Assembly: GCA_002707155.1 (NCBI GenBank)
Contig: PAME01000001.1
Span: forward strand, 155,601-219,600
Origin: Crocinitomicaceae bacterium
Lineage (GTDB): Bacteria > Bacteroidota > Bacteroidia > Flavobacteriales_G > Salibacteraceae
DNA length: 64,000 bases
Reading direction: 5' to 3'
Shown one piece after another: positions 1-9,105 of this stretch. Numbering within the stretch: the stretch's first letter is position 1; every line of letters begins with the position of its first letter. The notes below the pieces were generated by a model. That model worked only from the letters and a program-made list of their open reading frames with translations. It searched no databases and was not told where the DNA came from. The position numbers were made by a program, and so were the translations under genes.

Positions 1-2
1 GT

Positions 3-398
3 GGCATAATAAAAATGGAATTAGGTGCCAAATCAGATCATTTAATGGCCGATAAAGTGCACATTACAAACGCTATTTATAATCTTATCGACAATGCTAT
101 CAAATATACACCAACGGCACCCATAATTCATATAAAAACGATAAATGAAAAAGACAATCTTTTAGTGTCTGTATGTGATAATGGTATTGGAATTAGCAAA
201 GAAAATCACAGCAAAGTTTTTGATAAGTTGTATCGAGTTTCCACCGGAAATTTGCACAACACCAAAGGCTTTGGCCTTGGGTTAAACTATGTGAAAACAG
301 TAGTCGAAAGACACGATGGGGACGTAAAAGTTACTAGCAAACTGAATAAAGGAAGTACCTTTACATTGTCAATTCCAATGAACAATATTGAACGATAA
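3..398 (+). CDS. Sensor histidine kinase, C-terminal ATPase part (cut by window edge)
   Basis: The reading frame is open to the left edge, so this is the 3' end of a longer gene and the ATG at 15 is not its start. What remains is the HATPase_c domain that binds ATP and phosphorylates the kinase's own histidine: N box NLIDNAIKYT, G1 box DNGIGIS and G2 box GFGLGL are all present. The dimerisation/His domain and any sensor lie outside the window. The stop codon is 2 nt from the start of the next gene, an OmpR-type response regulator, so the two form a two-component pair. The signal sensed cannot be told. Confidence 0.93.
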   Translation, partial: GIIKMELGAKSDHLMADKVHITNAIYNLIDNAIKYTPTAPIIHIKTINEKDNLLVSVCDNGIGISKENHSKVFDKLYRVSTGNLHNTKGFGLGLNYVKTVVERHDGDVKVTSKLNKGSTFTLSIPMNNIER

Positions 399-400
399 TT

Positions 401-1102
401 ATGATGGAAAAAGAAGAAATAAAATTATTGGTTGCAGAGGATGATCATAATTTAGGTGACCTACTTTCTGAATACCTTTCAGCTAAAGGGTATACCGCCG
501 AACTTAGACGAAATGGAAAGGAAGCGCTGGAAGCTTTTAGAACAAATCATTATGATTTGTGCATATTCGACGTGATGATGCCTGAAAAAGATGGATTTAC
601 TCTAGCTAAGGATGTGCTTAAAATAAACCCTGAAATTCCAATTATTTTCTTGACGGCAAAATCAATGAAAGAAGATAAGGTCCAAGGGTTTAAATTGGGA
701 GCTGATGATTACTTAACTAAGCCTTTTAGCATGGAAGAGCTACTTTTGAGGATTCAAGCAATTCTTAAAAGAACTAGAAAAGAGAGAGATCATCAAAAGC
801 AGGAAAAATTTGAAGTTGGACGGTTTGCATTCAATTCCAAATTGCAAGAATTAGTTATTGATGGCGAAAAACAAAAGCTAACTTCTAAAGAAAATGATTT
901 ATTGAAATTGTTGTCTTTGAACCTTAATGAAGTTACCGATAGAAGTTACGCCTTGAATAGAATTTGGGGGGATGATTCATATTTCAACTCAAGAAGTATG
1001 GATGTTTACATCACCAAATTGAGAAAATACCTGAAAGCTGACGATAACCTTGAAATAGTTAACGTACACGGAAAAGGATTTAAACTGCTTACAAAAGACT
1101 AG
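401..1102 (+). CDS. Two-component response regulator, OmpR/PhoB family
   Basis: DNA-binding transcription factor switched by phosphorylation, almost certainly by the kinase just upstream. The N-terminal receiver (about residues 8-122) has the acidic pocket VAEDD, the phospho-acceptor Asp57 in DLCIFDVMMP, Thr85 in LTAKS and Lys107 in YLTKPF. The C-terminal half (about 135-230) is a winged-helix effector domain ending in VNVHGKGFKLL. The length, 233 residues, is normal for the family and resembles RprY-like regulators of Bacteroidota. Two ATG codons are adjacent at 401 and 404 and either may be used. Target genes are not identifiable. The stop codon lies inside a hairpin terminator. Confidence 0.95.
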   Translation: MMEKEEIKLLVAEDDHNLGDLLSEYLSAKGYTAELRRNGKEALEAFRTNHYDLCIFDVMMPEKDGFTLAKDVLKINPEIPIIFLTAKSMKEDKVQGFKLGADDYLTKPFSMEELLLRIQAILKRTRKERDHQKQEKFEVGRFAFNSKLQELVIDGEKQKLTSKENDLLKLLSLNLNEVTDRSYALNRIWGDDSYFNSRSMDVYITKLRKYLKADDNLEIVNVHGKGFKLLTKD

Positions 1103-1138
1103 AGTAACTCTAGTCTTGCAGTTTAACTGCATTTTTCT
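1096..1138 (+). terminator. Double-hairpin terminator after the response regulator
   Basis: A perfect inverted repeat AGACTAGAG-TAA-CTCTAGTCT (1096-1116) overlaps the TAG stop codon. It is followed directly by TGCAGTT-T-AACTGCA (1117-1131) and a T run. The convergent biotin-carrier gene ends at 1138, so the site probably serves both strands. Confidence 0.75.
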
Positions 1139-1635
1139 TACTCGAATGAAATAAGGACTTGGTTTTTTTCAACCGCTTGTCCATTTTTTATGTCTATAGA
1201 TTTAATAACGCCATCCGCCGGAGACTTTATATTATTCTCCATTTTCATTGCTTCCAAAACTAGGACGGAATCGCCTTTTGTAACGGTGTTGCCTTTTTCT
1301 ACCAAAATATCTAATACTAATCCCGGCATAGGAGCCTTTAGGTTGTCTGTTTTTACTTCCGTCAAACTCGACATTCCGAGTTGATCTAATAGCTCATCGA
1401 ACTTACTTTTAGCCTGTAAATTGTACTTGTTTCCATTTACGCTTACTAAATAAGACTTTGTTTGCTCATTTTTTTCTAGGATATAAACGTCATAACCTAC
1501 ATTTTCATGAATAACGTGAAATGAATTCTCAGACTCAGCCACCATATCTAATGTCACTTCTTTGCCTCCTAAACTCAGTTTAGCATCGAGATCTAATTCA
1601 ATTTCGTAGGTCTTTTCTTTTCCAATTACTTTCAT
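1138..1635 (-). CDS. Biotin carboxyl carrier protein / biotin-lipoyl attachment domain protein
   Basis: Carries the covalently bound biotin of an acyl-CoA carboxylase or decarboxylase, shuttling CO2 between catalytic subunits in the cytosol. The C-terminal domain (about residues 98-165) is a biotinyl domain with the signature EAMKMEN, so Lys131 is the expected biotinylation site. It is preceded by the usual APMPG turn. The N-terminal 80 residues are a beta-rich region seen in propionyl/acetyl-CoA carboxylase carriers of Bacteroidota. No carboxylase subunit is adjacent, so the partner enzyme cannot be assigned; the propionyl- or methylmalonyl-CoA type is more likely than AccB. ATG start at 1635. 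Confidence 0.88.
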   Translation of the reverse strand: MKVIGKEKTYEIELDLDAKLSLGGKEVTLDMVAESENSFHVIHENVGYDVYILEKNEQTKSYLVSVNGNKYNLQAKSKFDELLDQLGMSSLTEVKTDNLKAPMPGLVLDILVEKGNTVTKGDSVLVLEAMKMENNIKSPADGVIKSIDIKNGQAVEKNQVLISFE

Positions 1636-1745
1636 ATAGCTTACTTCAAATGATTTTCAAAAATAGAACATAAGCTTAAAATCCAATTCTTTAAAACTAA
1701 GTACTATCCACAATTCACTTTTTGGCTTCATTAGCGCTAGAATCC

Positions 1746-1753
1746 TAAATTTG
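1746..1753 (+). promoter_or_regulatory. TAnnTTTG -7 promoter box, 3 nt before the start codon
   Basis: TAAATTTG matches the Bacteroidota -7 consensus exactly and lies 3 nt before ATG 1757. Transcription would then begin at or next to the start codon. It also argues against the upstream TTG (1751) used by the ORF track, because that codon lies inside the box. Confidence 0.6.
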
Positions 1754-1756
1754 CTT

Positions 1757-4405
1757 ATGCGATTTTTTGTTCCATTAATATTTCTGATTTTCACTCTCGG
1801 TTGTAGCTCAACTAAAAATGCACAAGAGTCAACCTTAGCAGCTTCTGCTGCTGCGTCATTAAATGATTCTTCAAAAGCATCCTTAAACAAGTCCCAGCCA
1901 GCGTATAGAGCAACAACTGAGCTCGCTTGGGATTTAATACACACAAACCTAGTTGTATCATTTGACTTTAAAACAGAGCAAGTTTTAGGTGATGCTACAC
2001 TTAAATTATCTCCACATTTTTACGCTAAAAAAACATTATCACTTGATGCAAAGGCATTTGACATTAAATCGGTTAAAGTCCTTAATGATTCTAATAATCA
2101 AGTAAAATATACCTACTCAGGAGAAAAACTAAACCTCTCCTTTTCCAAAACCTTAACCCAGAAGGATACACTTGAATTGTACATCAAGTATATCGCTAAC
2201 CCAAATGAGGTCACCGAAAGAAGCGGTAAAGCAATTCGAGGTGGACAAGGTTTGTACTTCATAAATGCACAACATACTATTCCCGGAAAACCATTTCAAG
2301 TATGGACGCAGGGCGAAACCGATTTTTCCTCCTGCTGGTTTCCAACTTTAGACGAGCCCAATCAAAAAACAACTCAAGAAATTGTAATTACGGTTCCGGA
2401 TACACTAAAAACATTGAGTAATGGAGTATTGGAGTTTTCTACCGAAAATGGAGATGGAACACGAACTGATTATTGGGTTCAAACCCTACCGCACTCGCCC
2501 TATCTAATAATGTTAACGATTGGTGACTTTTCTGTTTTTGAAGAAGAAAAGTGGAGAGGCAAAGCTGTTACTTATTACACTGAAAAACAATACGCTAAAG
2601 ATGCTCCGTTCATTTTTGGGGAGACCCCTCGAATGTTGGAATTCTACTCTAGTAAACTCGGAGTTGAATATCCATGGGCTAAATATGCCCAGGTTGTCGT
2701 TCGAGATTTTGTTTCGGGAGCGATGGAAAATACTTCCTCTACACTCCATGGTGAATTTGTGCAGCGTCATAAACAAGAACTAATTGATTATCCGCAAGAA
2801 GGAATTATCGCACATGAACTTTTTCATCAGTGGTTTGGCGATTTGGTAAGCTGTGAAAGCTGGTCAAACCTAGCCTTAAACGAAGCATTTGCCACCTACG
2901 GCGAATATCTTTGGGTAGAAGAAAGTAAAGCTCCGTTTGAAGCTCAACTTAATTTACTCAATAAACAAAAGAGTTATTTGAGAGAGTCAAAAGTTAAAAA
3001 GGTAGATTTCGTGCGATTTCAATACACGAACAAGCTGGAAATGTTTGACGGTCACACTTACTCCAAGGGTGCTTGTATTTTACACCAACTAAGAACTGTA
3101 ATTGGAGATGACGCATTCTTTTCTGGGCTTAAAATGTACCTTACCAGACATGCACATGGTTCTGCAGAAATGCATCAGTTGCGATTGATAATGGAAGAGG
3201 TTACAGGTCGTGATTTAAATTGGTTTTTTAATCAGTGGATGTTCGATAATGGCCACCCAGAATTAACCATAGTCTATCATTTTGATACAGCGCAACAAAG
3301 GAATTTTATGGTCGTAAATCAAACTCAAAATTTAAACGAATATCCTTTGTATCAAATTCCATTGTGGATTAAGTCCTATTTGCCTTTTGGAGTTGAATTG
3401 GATACCGTTTGGGTTAAAAATGAATTGGATACTTTCTATTTAAAAGGAAGCACTAAAGCAACTTGGATTGATTATGACAGCCAAAATTATTTATTGGCTG
3501 AAGTGGAAGAACCAAATATAACTGTTGAAGCATTGTTTACTAAAATCGAAAAAGGGCAAGGGCTGCATGAGATGAAATCAGCTTTGGCTAAACTTTCATC
3601 GGATTACCCAAAAGACCCTTTGACTAAAAAAGCCATAAAAATTGCAATTAGCCATGAGTTTTATGACTTAAGGGTTCAAGGAATTGAAGCTCTTATGCCA
3701 AGCCCTTTATTTGACTCAACCTTTAAAGAAAGGCAATTACAATTAGCATTATCAAAGGATAAAAACTCCAAAGTACGGGCAAAAGCAATTGGACTATACC
3801 GTCTAAATTTTACGCCTAAAGATAAAGCACTCTATTATTCTAAGCTAATTTCTGATAGCTCATTTGTAGTGCTTCAGACGGTAATAAAAACGGGTATTCA
3901 GGCTAAAGACACCATAGAGACCCTGAGATTCTGTAAATCACATGAAAATGATAAAAATGAAGAGCTTCGAATGCAAATAGCTAAAGCCTACTCATTAATA
4001 GGTAGTTACGAGCATTTAAGTTTTTTTAAAAACAACTTATACTCGGTTGGGGCCTATAAAAAAGCGGGTTTTCTCTATCTGAATAGTCAACTGCTTATAA
4101 AAATTGGAAGAACTGACGAGCTAGTGAAAGGCTATTCCCTTTTCCAGAAAACGCTGTTAGAATCAAATTCTAGTTGGATAAAGTCGTCTGCAGCAAACAG
4201 CTTAAAAGATTTTTATAACTCCGCAAAGGAAGATGTCGGTTCACAAGAAAAATTGAATGGTGAAAACCCAACTGAGACAAATAGTAACCATCTAGAGGAT
4301 TACCAAATGAGACTGGATGCGATATCTGCAACCATCAATCAAGTAATTGTTAAAGAAAAAAGCGAGTTGGTAATTGAGCGATTATCCGATCTTAATCTAG
4401 ACTAA
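1757..4405 (+). CDS. M1-family metallo-aminopeptidase, lipoprotein
   Basis: Zinc aminopeptidase that removes N-terminal residues from peptides, probably anchored in the envelope. The start is moved to ATG 1757, giving a signal MRFFVPLIFLIFTLGC with a lipobox Cys. Family motifs are intact: GAMEN at 321-325, HELFH at 353-357 and the third zinc ligand Glu376 in NEAFATYGE, with the standard 18-residue spacing. The C-terminal third (about 600-830) is helical and looks like the HEAT-like region of M1 enzymes. A low-complexity tail follows. At 882 residues it is a usual size for Bacteroidota M1 peptidases. It appears monocistronic. Confidence 0.93.
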   Translation: MRFFVPLIFLIFTLGCSSTKNAQESTLAASAAASLNDSSKASLNKSQPAYRATTELAWDLIHTNLVVSFDFKTEQVLGDATLKLSPHFYAKKTLSLDAKAFDIKSVKVLNDSNNQVKYTYSGEKLNLSFSKTLTQKDTLELYIKYIANPNEVTERSGKAIRGGQGLYFINAQHTIPGKPFQVWTQGETDFSSCWFPTLDEPNQKTTQEIVITVPDTLKTLSNGVLEFSTENGDGTRTDYWVQTLPHSPYLIMLTIGDFSVFEEEKWRGKAVTYYTEKQYAKDAPFIFGETPRMLEFYSSKLGVEYPWAKYAQVVVRDFVSGAMENTSSTLHGEFVQRHKQELIDYPQEGIIAHELFHQWFGDLVSCESWSNLALNEAFATYGEYLWVEESKAPFEAQLNLLNKQKSYLRESKVKKVDFVRFQYTNKLEMFDGHTYSKGACILHQLRTVIGDDAFFSGLKMYLTRHAHGSAEMHQLRLIMEEVTGRDLNWFFNQWMFDNGHPELTIVYHFDTAQQRNFMVVNQTQNLNEYPLYQIPLWIKSYLPFGVELDTVWVKNELDTFYLKGSTKATWIDYDSQNYLLAEVEEPNITVEALFTKIEKGQGLHEMKSALAKLSSDYPKDPLTKKAIKIAISHEFYDLRVQGIEALMPSPLFDSTFKERQLQLALSKDKNSKVRAKAIGLYRLNFTPKDKALYYSKLISDSSFVVLQTVIKTGIQAKDTIETLRFCKSHENDKNEELRMQIAKAYSLIGSYEHLSFFKNNLYSVGAYKKAGFLYLNSQLLIKIGRTDELVKGYSLFQKTLLESNSSWIKSSAANSLKDFYNSAKEDVGSQEKLNGENPTETNSNHLEDYQMRLDAISATINQVIVKEKSELVIERLSDLNLD

Positions 4406-4419
4406 TCGCTGAAGATTAA

Positions 4420-4836
4420 CTAGTCCAAATCGAAATCAGGAGCCCTTTTGAAACCCTTTTTTTTGGGTTTTAAGTGATCGAGAAAAATTACGTTGTAAAG
4501 GTTGTCTCGCTTATCGATAATGATTTGAGAAACACCGTCCTTAACCTCAACAGGCTTTAGGTTTTTGAATCTAGGGCCTAAATTTTCATAAGACTCATCC
4601 TCCAACTCAACATAGAAATTATCTAAAACTACTTTTCCGGACTTAACAGAAACCTTACCCATAAAGCAGTTCGTAACGTCTCCTTCGCGCACAGCTATAA
4701 TTACTCCCCCATAAATGCTGTCGGTAACTTCGAAAGCACCCCGCTCTGAAAACGCTTTGCGATATTTTGTATAACAATCTTGCCCGAAAGAAGAATTCGC
4801 TAATAGGACAATTAAAAGGGTGATTATTACTCGCAT
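4420..4836 (-). CDS. Small secreted protein of unknown function
   Basis: 138 residues beginning with a clear signal peptide, MRVIITLLIVLLANSSFG, followed by QDCYTKY, so the mature protein is exported. The remainder is a compact beta-rich domain with two Cys residues (early in the mature chain and in VTNCFMG) that could form a disulfide. The C-terminus is basic then acidic (KPKKKGFKRAPDFDLD). I do not recognise the family. It lies tail-to-tail with the aminopeptidase gene with only 14 bp between. The ATG start is supported by the signal peptide. Confidence 0.75.
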   Translation of the reverse strand: MRVIITLLIVLLANSSFGQDCYTKYRKAFSERGAFEVTDSIYGGVIIAVREGDVTNCFMGKVSVKSGKVVLDNFYVELEDESYENLGPRFKNLKPVEVKDGVSQIIIDKRDNLYNVIFLDHLKPKKKGFKRAPDFDLD

Positions 4837-4981
4837 AGTTTTTATTTTTATGCAAATGTGGGTTATCTATTTTGCCTCTGCAAAGACATAATAAACTACT
4901 TATTCAATTATCAGTGTTGACGAGCATTTTATGTAATGGTCTATTATTGGCTCTTGAAGGGCAAAATACATTCTGATTCTT

Positions 4982-4989
4982 TACATTTG
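4982..4989 (+). promoter_or_regulatory. TAnnTTTG -7 promoter box of the SPOR-protein gene
   Basis: TACATTTG is an exact match to the Bacteroidota -7 element and lies 17 nt upstream of ATG 5007. This gives a short leader, in contrast to the leaderless spacing at most cytosolic genes here. Confidence 0.5.
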
Positions 4990-5006
4990 ATTAAATCAAT
5001 TTACAT

Positions 5007-6815
5007 ATGAAAAAGTATTTTTTTATTGCTGCTGTATTACTGTTAAGTGCTTTTAGTAAAGCTAATGATGCCTGCGATATGTTCGAAGCAGAATTGAGCA
5101 TTGTTCAAGATCAAGTGAAAAGTATTGTTGAGGATGTTCAAAGCTGTAAAAAGTTAACGGAGACCGCTGCAGACGAAAAAAACAAAGCAACTGACGATAA
5201 AATGTTGCGTTTAATTAAGTCTGCTCATAAACAAGCCGACATAATGAGTCATAGTATTACTCAAATATCATTGCGTAAAGAATGTGCTTGCGAAGGATTT
5301 GACTTTCAATTGGTAAATCAAAAGGTAATTGAAGTAAAATATTGGATAAAGCGCGCAAAATCAGTTGATCTAGAAAAACAAAAATCAGATCAATATGCTG
5401 CTTTAAGTGATAATGTTAACAAGCTTAATGAAATTTTAAAAGGGTTTTCCGCTTATCTTTATGACCCTTGTAATTCGTCAAAGCCACCAATAACTGAGCC
5501 TGAGAAACCTTTGGAACCAGAGTCAGATAGCTTAATCGCCCAGCATAACTCAAAAATATCAAGCGAGCAGGATACAACGGCTCCTATTGTTTCCGAACCA
5601 ATTGCAGATGAGACTCCTAAACCAATTAAAGACAGCAGTGTAATTGCAACTGGTATAGACACTGGAGTAGTGCAAGAAGCTACATCTGGGCTAAAACCAG
5701 AGGAAGCGCCTGTTGTAGTGTCGGATAGCGCAGTAAATCAAGAAATAACTGCTATTGATACAATAGAACCTAAAGGGCAAGTTCCTTCTGTTATAGACGC
5801 GTTTGTAGCACCGACGAATACATCAAAAGACACGATTGCTACCGACACAACTCCTGAAACACCAATAATAGATACGATTCGAAAGGCAGATACAGTTATT
5901 GCAGAAGAAATAGCTCCTGCAATGGATACTATAAAAACCACTGATATTTCAGTTGTGGAAACAAAAGCAATTGATACGGTAAAAACAACAACTAATTTAA
6001 TGGACACCATTAAAAAAACTGATGTATCGATTAAGGAGGAAGAAGAAATTGCAGAAAAAGAAACTGAAATAATTGAACCCCAAAATCCAGCGCCAAAAGT
6101 CGAAGCAAAACCAAAAGTGAGCGCTCCTGTTTTAAAACCGAAACCCACTCCAACTCCAGTTCCGCAAGTTAAGAATCAAGAAGCAGTTGACTTTTATTAT
6201 GCTGTTCAGGTAGCTGCTGGAGCTGATAGAATTATGCCTGGTTTTATTTCAAAGCTGAGTGAAGAGGTATACATATATGAAGAGGGTGGATTGAATAAAT
6301 TTAGAGTTGGGCATTATACCTCCTTGAATGAAGCGCTAGATTCTAAAAACACGCTATTTAAAAAAGGAATTACCGATGCATTTATTGTGGCTTATGCACA
6401 AGGCAATAAAATTGGTATTGCTGAAGCCCGAAAGATTGAAGCTGGATCACCCACAACATTAATTTTAGCAACTACTGACAGTAAATCAGTTAAAAAGAAA
6501 GCTGCTCCAAAACCTATTACCTCAAAAATTAGAAATAAAGCAGAAGTATTTTTAGCAGTGCAAGTTGGTGCCAGCATAATGGCTGCTGACCCTATTTATG
6601 AATTGGCTAAGTACGAACATCAATTGCAAATGCGGATTAAAGTAATTCAGGATGCACCAGTTAGGTATTACACTGGCGAAACAAAGGATAGAAATGAGGC
6701 GGAACAAACTTTATCCTTGGTAAAGTCAAAAGGTATTGAGGGTGCCTTTTTAATTGGTGTTTCTAACGGAGAACGAGTGGACTATCAAGCTGCTCTTGAA
6801 CATTTGGGGAAATAG
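5007..6815 (+). CDS. Exported SPOR-like repeat protein with long acidic linker
   Basis: 602 residues with a signal peptide (MKKYFFIAAVLLLSAFSKA). Residues about 20-155 are a helical N-terminal domain with several Cys. Residues about 160-395 are a low-complexity linker rich in D, T, I, P and E with many 'DTI/DTT' units and a Pro-Lys end (PKPTPTPVP). Two C-terminal modules of the same type follow, one from VDFYYAVQVAAG and one from EVFLAVQVGAS. These have the beta-alpha-beta pattern and closing 'G..dAF' turn of SPOR-like domains, which often bind peptidoglycan glycan strands. Envelope or cell-wall function is an inference. The gene stands alone. Confidence 0.75.
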   Translation: MKKYFFIAAVLLLSAFSKANDACDMFEAELSIVQDQVKSIVEDVQSCKKLTETAADEKNKATDDKMLRLIKSAHKQADIMSHSITQISLRKECACEGFDFQLVNQKVIEVKYWIKRAKSVDLEKQKSDQYAALSDNVNKLNEILKGFSAYLYDPCNSSKPPITEPEKPLEPESDSLIAQHNSKISSEQDTTAPIVSEPIADETPKPIKDSSVIATGIDTGVVQEATSGLKPEEAPVVVSDSAVNQEITAIDTIEPKGQVPSVIDAFVAPTNTSKDTIATDTTPETPIIDTIRKADTVIAEEIAPAMDTIKTTDISVVETKAIDTVKTTTNLMDTIKKTDVSIKEEEEIAEKETEIIEPQNPAPKVEAKPKVSAPVLKPKPTPTPVPQVKNQEAVDFYYAVQVAAGADRIMPGFISKLSEEVYIYEEGGLNKFRVGHYTSLNEALDSKNTLFKKGITDAFIVAYAQGNKIGIAEARKIEAGSPTTLILATTDSKSVKKKAAPKPITSKIRNKAEVFLAVQVGASIMAADPIYELAKYEHQLQMRIKVIQDAPVRYYTGETKDRNEAEQTLSLVKSKGIEGAFLIGVSNGERVDYQAALEHLGK

Positions 6816-6869
6816 CTTGTATAATTTTTGAGCATTTAATTACCCATTTTTTAATCACTCCAATTTTTT

Positions 6870-7505
6870 ATGAAAAACTTAAAAAGTAAAACCTCAAAAG
6901 ACTCTAATTATCATGATTATGTTATCAAGGATGGAGAGTTCGTTGGTGAATTTGAAAAAATGTATCGAAATATCGACGATCCTTGGATGCAATCAGTTCA
7001 GCCAAACAGGTACTCTAGAAATGCAGGCATTATTCACATCAAAAATTTTGATATCAAAAGTATTCTGGAGGTCGGTTGCGGTTTAGGCTATTATGCGAAT
7101 CGGATTTACAAAGAAACTTCAATCGTTCCAAAAAGTATTGACCTCTCGGAAACTGCGATTTCTAGAGCTAAAGAGTTATTTCCACATTTAGACTTTGAAC
7201 TTGCCGACGTTACTAAGGACATTGATTCATACAAAAACCTAGATGCCATTCTTTAAAGTGAGGTAATATGGTACATTCTACCTGATCTAAAAGCTCTTTT
7301 TAAGAATTTAAATGCATCTTTTAAAGGTAAATATTTAATCGTCAACCAAGTTTTTTACAAAGGTTCGCAGAAATACGGAACAGAGTATTTCACTGATTTA
7401 AAAGGCTTTATTGAATTTGTTCCTTTTGAACTTTTAGCTTACTCGGAATCTTCAGCAACTGAAGATAGTACAATTGAAACCTCGACAATTTTCAAGATAA
7501 ATTAG
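6870..7505 (+). pseudogene. SAM-dependent methyltransferase interrupted by an in-frame TAA
   Basis: Codons 1-128 end in KNLDAIL at a TAA (7254-7256). The same frame continues without another stop through SEVIWYILPDL...FKNLN and ends at TAG 7503-7505. The N-terminal part has motif I of Rossmann methyltransferases, LEVGCGLGYYA, and motif II-like IDLSETAI. The region after the stop supplies the expected motif IV-like 'ILxSEVIWYILPDL' and the C-terminal strands. The whole would be 211 codons, like class I methyltransferases that act on sugars or nodulation-type substrates. One substitution (for example TTA to TAA) explains the break. It is a recent pseudogene or a base error. Confidence 0.8.
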
Positions 7506-7706
7506 TTTTACGCAAAGTAAAGCCACTGCTGTTTTCAAGGTTTGTGTTAGTCCGAAAAGAAACCAATAAACGTTGCTTATTAAGACTTAAAACCTTGACA
7601 CAGCTTTTCTATTTGGATTCGATATCAAATTTAAGTGCGCGCAGGTTTTGTTGGTCAACCAGTGCTCGTTTTTTGAGTGAGTATTTGTTAAACACATCAT
7701 TGTGAA

Positions 7707-7735
7707 TTTGACAAAGCATACTAAAATTAATTTTG
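7707..7735 (+). promoter_or_regulatory. Bacteroidota-type promoter (TTTG / TAnnTTTG) of small lipoprotein
   Basis: TTTG at 7707-7710 and TAATTTTG at 7728-7735, 17 bp apart, match the -33 and -7 elements known for this phylum. The ATG at 7759 is 23 nt downstream of the box. Confidence 0.6.
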
Positions 7736-7758
7736 CATAAACTAAAAAAACAGATTTA

Positions 7759-7962
7759 ATGAAAAAATTAATAACACTATTTTCAATAGCCTTATTTGCT
7801 TCAACTTTTACTTCATGTAAAAAAGATTACACGTGCGAATGCAAGATTGATGGCGTAGTTGATAACTCACTTCCTCTTTCTAACATGAAAAAAGATGATG
7901 CTCAAGCATCTTGTGATTTTTGGCAAGAGGCTGGTGAGGTTTGTACCTTAGAAAAAAGATAA
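7759..7962 (+). CDS. Small Cys-containing lipoprotein, unknown function
   Basis: 67 residues. The signal MKKLITLFSIALFASTFTSC ends in a lipobox Cys followed by KKD, typical of Bacteroidota surface or periplasmic lipoproteins. The mature part has four more Cys (YTCECK, QASCDFW, GEVCTLEK), so a disulfide-held mini-domain is likely. It has its own promoter and a strong terminator, so it is a monocistronic unit. No family is recognised. Similar short 'TCECKIDG' lipoproteins occur in related genomes, but no role is known to me. Confidence 0.8.
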   Translation: MKKLITLFSIALFASTFTSCKKDYTCECKIDGVVDNSLPLSNMKKDDAQASCDFWQEAGEVCTLEKR

Positions 7963-7966
7963 CTCA

Positions 7967-7988
7967 AAAGCCTTCGGGCTTTTTTTTT
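7967..7988 (+). terminator. Rho-independent terminator (TTCG tetraloop)
   Basis: AAAGCC-TTCG-GGCTTT stem followed by a run of T. It sits between convergent genes and the A run on the left lets it work for the minus-strand gene too. Confidence 0.9.
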
Positions 7989-7991
7989 GCT

Positions 7992-9077
7992 CTATACATT
8001 CTTGAATTTTATTAATCGCCTTTTCATGTATACTCTTCTGATCCAGCCTGGCAAAACAATTATTCCTACAAACAAGTATGGATAATAAGTAAATAGCCTC
8101 CAAAGCAGTGCAATTACTCCAGAAAAGCCGTCAACGATATATAAGCCTAGGAATTCGCCAAACATATATTCTGCTACTCCCGTACTTCCTGGAGTAGGGC
8201 TAATAAGCATAATAACCCACATTACTAATTGGCGGGCATAAACCATCATGTGTTCGTTAAAGGCTAGTGTTCCAAAGGCAAGAATCAAGAAATTGACAAC
8301 CCAAAAACGAGCGGTCCAACTAAATAATGTCGCCCCAAAAGCTCGCCCCCAAAACGACCATGGTTTATCCCGTAATTCTTTACTAGTTGTAATAATATCG
8401 TTACCAGTTTGAATTGCATCAGCTCGCCAAAATTTTAGGAAATTCAAAAAAGTTACTTTCACTAAAACCTTCTTAGTAGCTTGCGGTGCAAAGAAAATCG
8501 CGGTCAATATCAAAGCAGTAAGCACTACAATAAATCCGTAGCCCACATAGAATATTTGTTTAGCGCCTAAGCTCATTCCAAACATCATTTTTTGCAAGTT
8601 CGGTGGAAACAAATCACTTGTTCCGACAAAAAACAACACCAAAGGCACCATCAAAATGTAAAAAAGTTCGTCTAAAAATGCAGTAACCATAACTACCGCT
8701 GTACTTCTTCCTAAGCTAATACCTTCACGGTTTACAATAAATAGCGCAATAGCAGAGCCTCCTACAACACTTGGACTAATAGCAGAGGCAAACTCCCAAA
8801 GCATAATAACATCAAAGCTATTTCGCCATTTAATTTCATTATCGGTCAAGACTCGAATTCGGTACATGTACCCAAGGTCTCGGGTAACAACCATAATCAG
8901 CGCGCAGAACAACCAAAATGCCGTTGACCAACCCCAAGTAATTTGACTAAAAGTATCGGCATTAAACTCATCCCACAAAAGCCATACTGCAACCGCTAGT
9001 CCAATAACAACGGGAATAAATATTCGTTGGGGACTTAATAGTTTTCTTACTGGGGAACTGCTCTTTCCTTTAGCCAA
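7992..9077 (-). CDS. LPG synthase transmembrane-domain / UPF0104 flippase-like membrane protein
   Basis: 361 residues with about eight hydrophobic helices. The arrangement and the late signature SPTPGSTGVAEYMFGEF are those of the lysylphosphatidylglycerol-synthase transmembrane domain family (AglD/UPF0104), whose better-known members flip or modify lipids. The soluble aminoacyl-transferase domain of MprF is absent, so lysyl transfer is not expected. The N-terminus is basic (MAKGKSSSPVRK), as for a cytosolic end. The start in the track is TTG, and no in-frame ATG lies near. Substrate unknown. Divergent from arsC with 28 bp between. Confidence 0.82.
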   Translation of the reverse strand: MAKGKSSSPVRKLLSPQRIFIPVVIGLAVAVWLLWDEFNADTFSQITWGWSTAFWLFCALIMVVTRDLGYMYRIRVLTDNEIKWRNSFDVIMLWEFASAISPSVVGGSAIALFIVNREGISLGRSTAVVMVTAFLDELFYILMVPLVLFFVGTSDLFPPNLQKMMFGMSLGAKQIFYVGYGFIVVLTALILTAIFFAPQATKKVLVKVTFLNFLKFWRADAIQTGNDIITTSKELRDKPWSFWGRAFGATLFSWTARFWVVNFLILAFGTLAFNEHMMVYARQLVMWVIMLISPTPGSTGVAEYMFGEFLGLYIVDGFSGVIALLWRLFTYYPYLFVGIIVLPGWIRRVYMKRRLIKFKNV

Positions 9078-9093
9078 AATACGCTAGTAATTT

Positions 9094-9101
9094 TATCTTT
9101 G
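9094..9101 (+). promoter_or_regulatory. TAnnTTTG -7 box 4 nt before arsC-like start
   Basis: TATCTTTG, an exact consensus match, then AATC, then ATG 9106. The predicted transcription start coincides with the start codon. Confidence 0.6.
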
Positions 9102-9105
9102 AATC

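Noticed and set aside
5738-6148. 136-aa minus-strand ORF inside the SPOR-protein gene
   Set aside because: It is the antisense of the low-complexity DTI/DTT linker and has the matching biased composition (V, S, I, F). The plus-strand gene explains the region.
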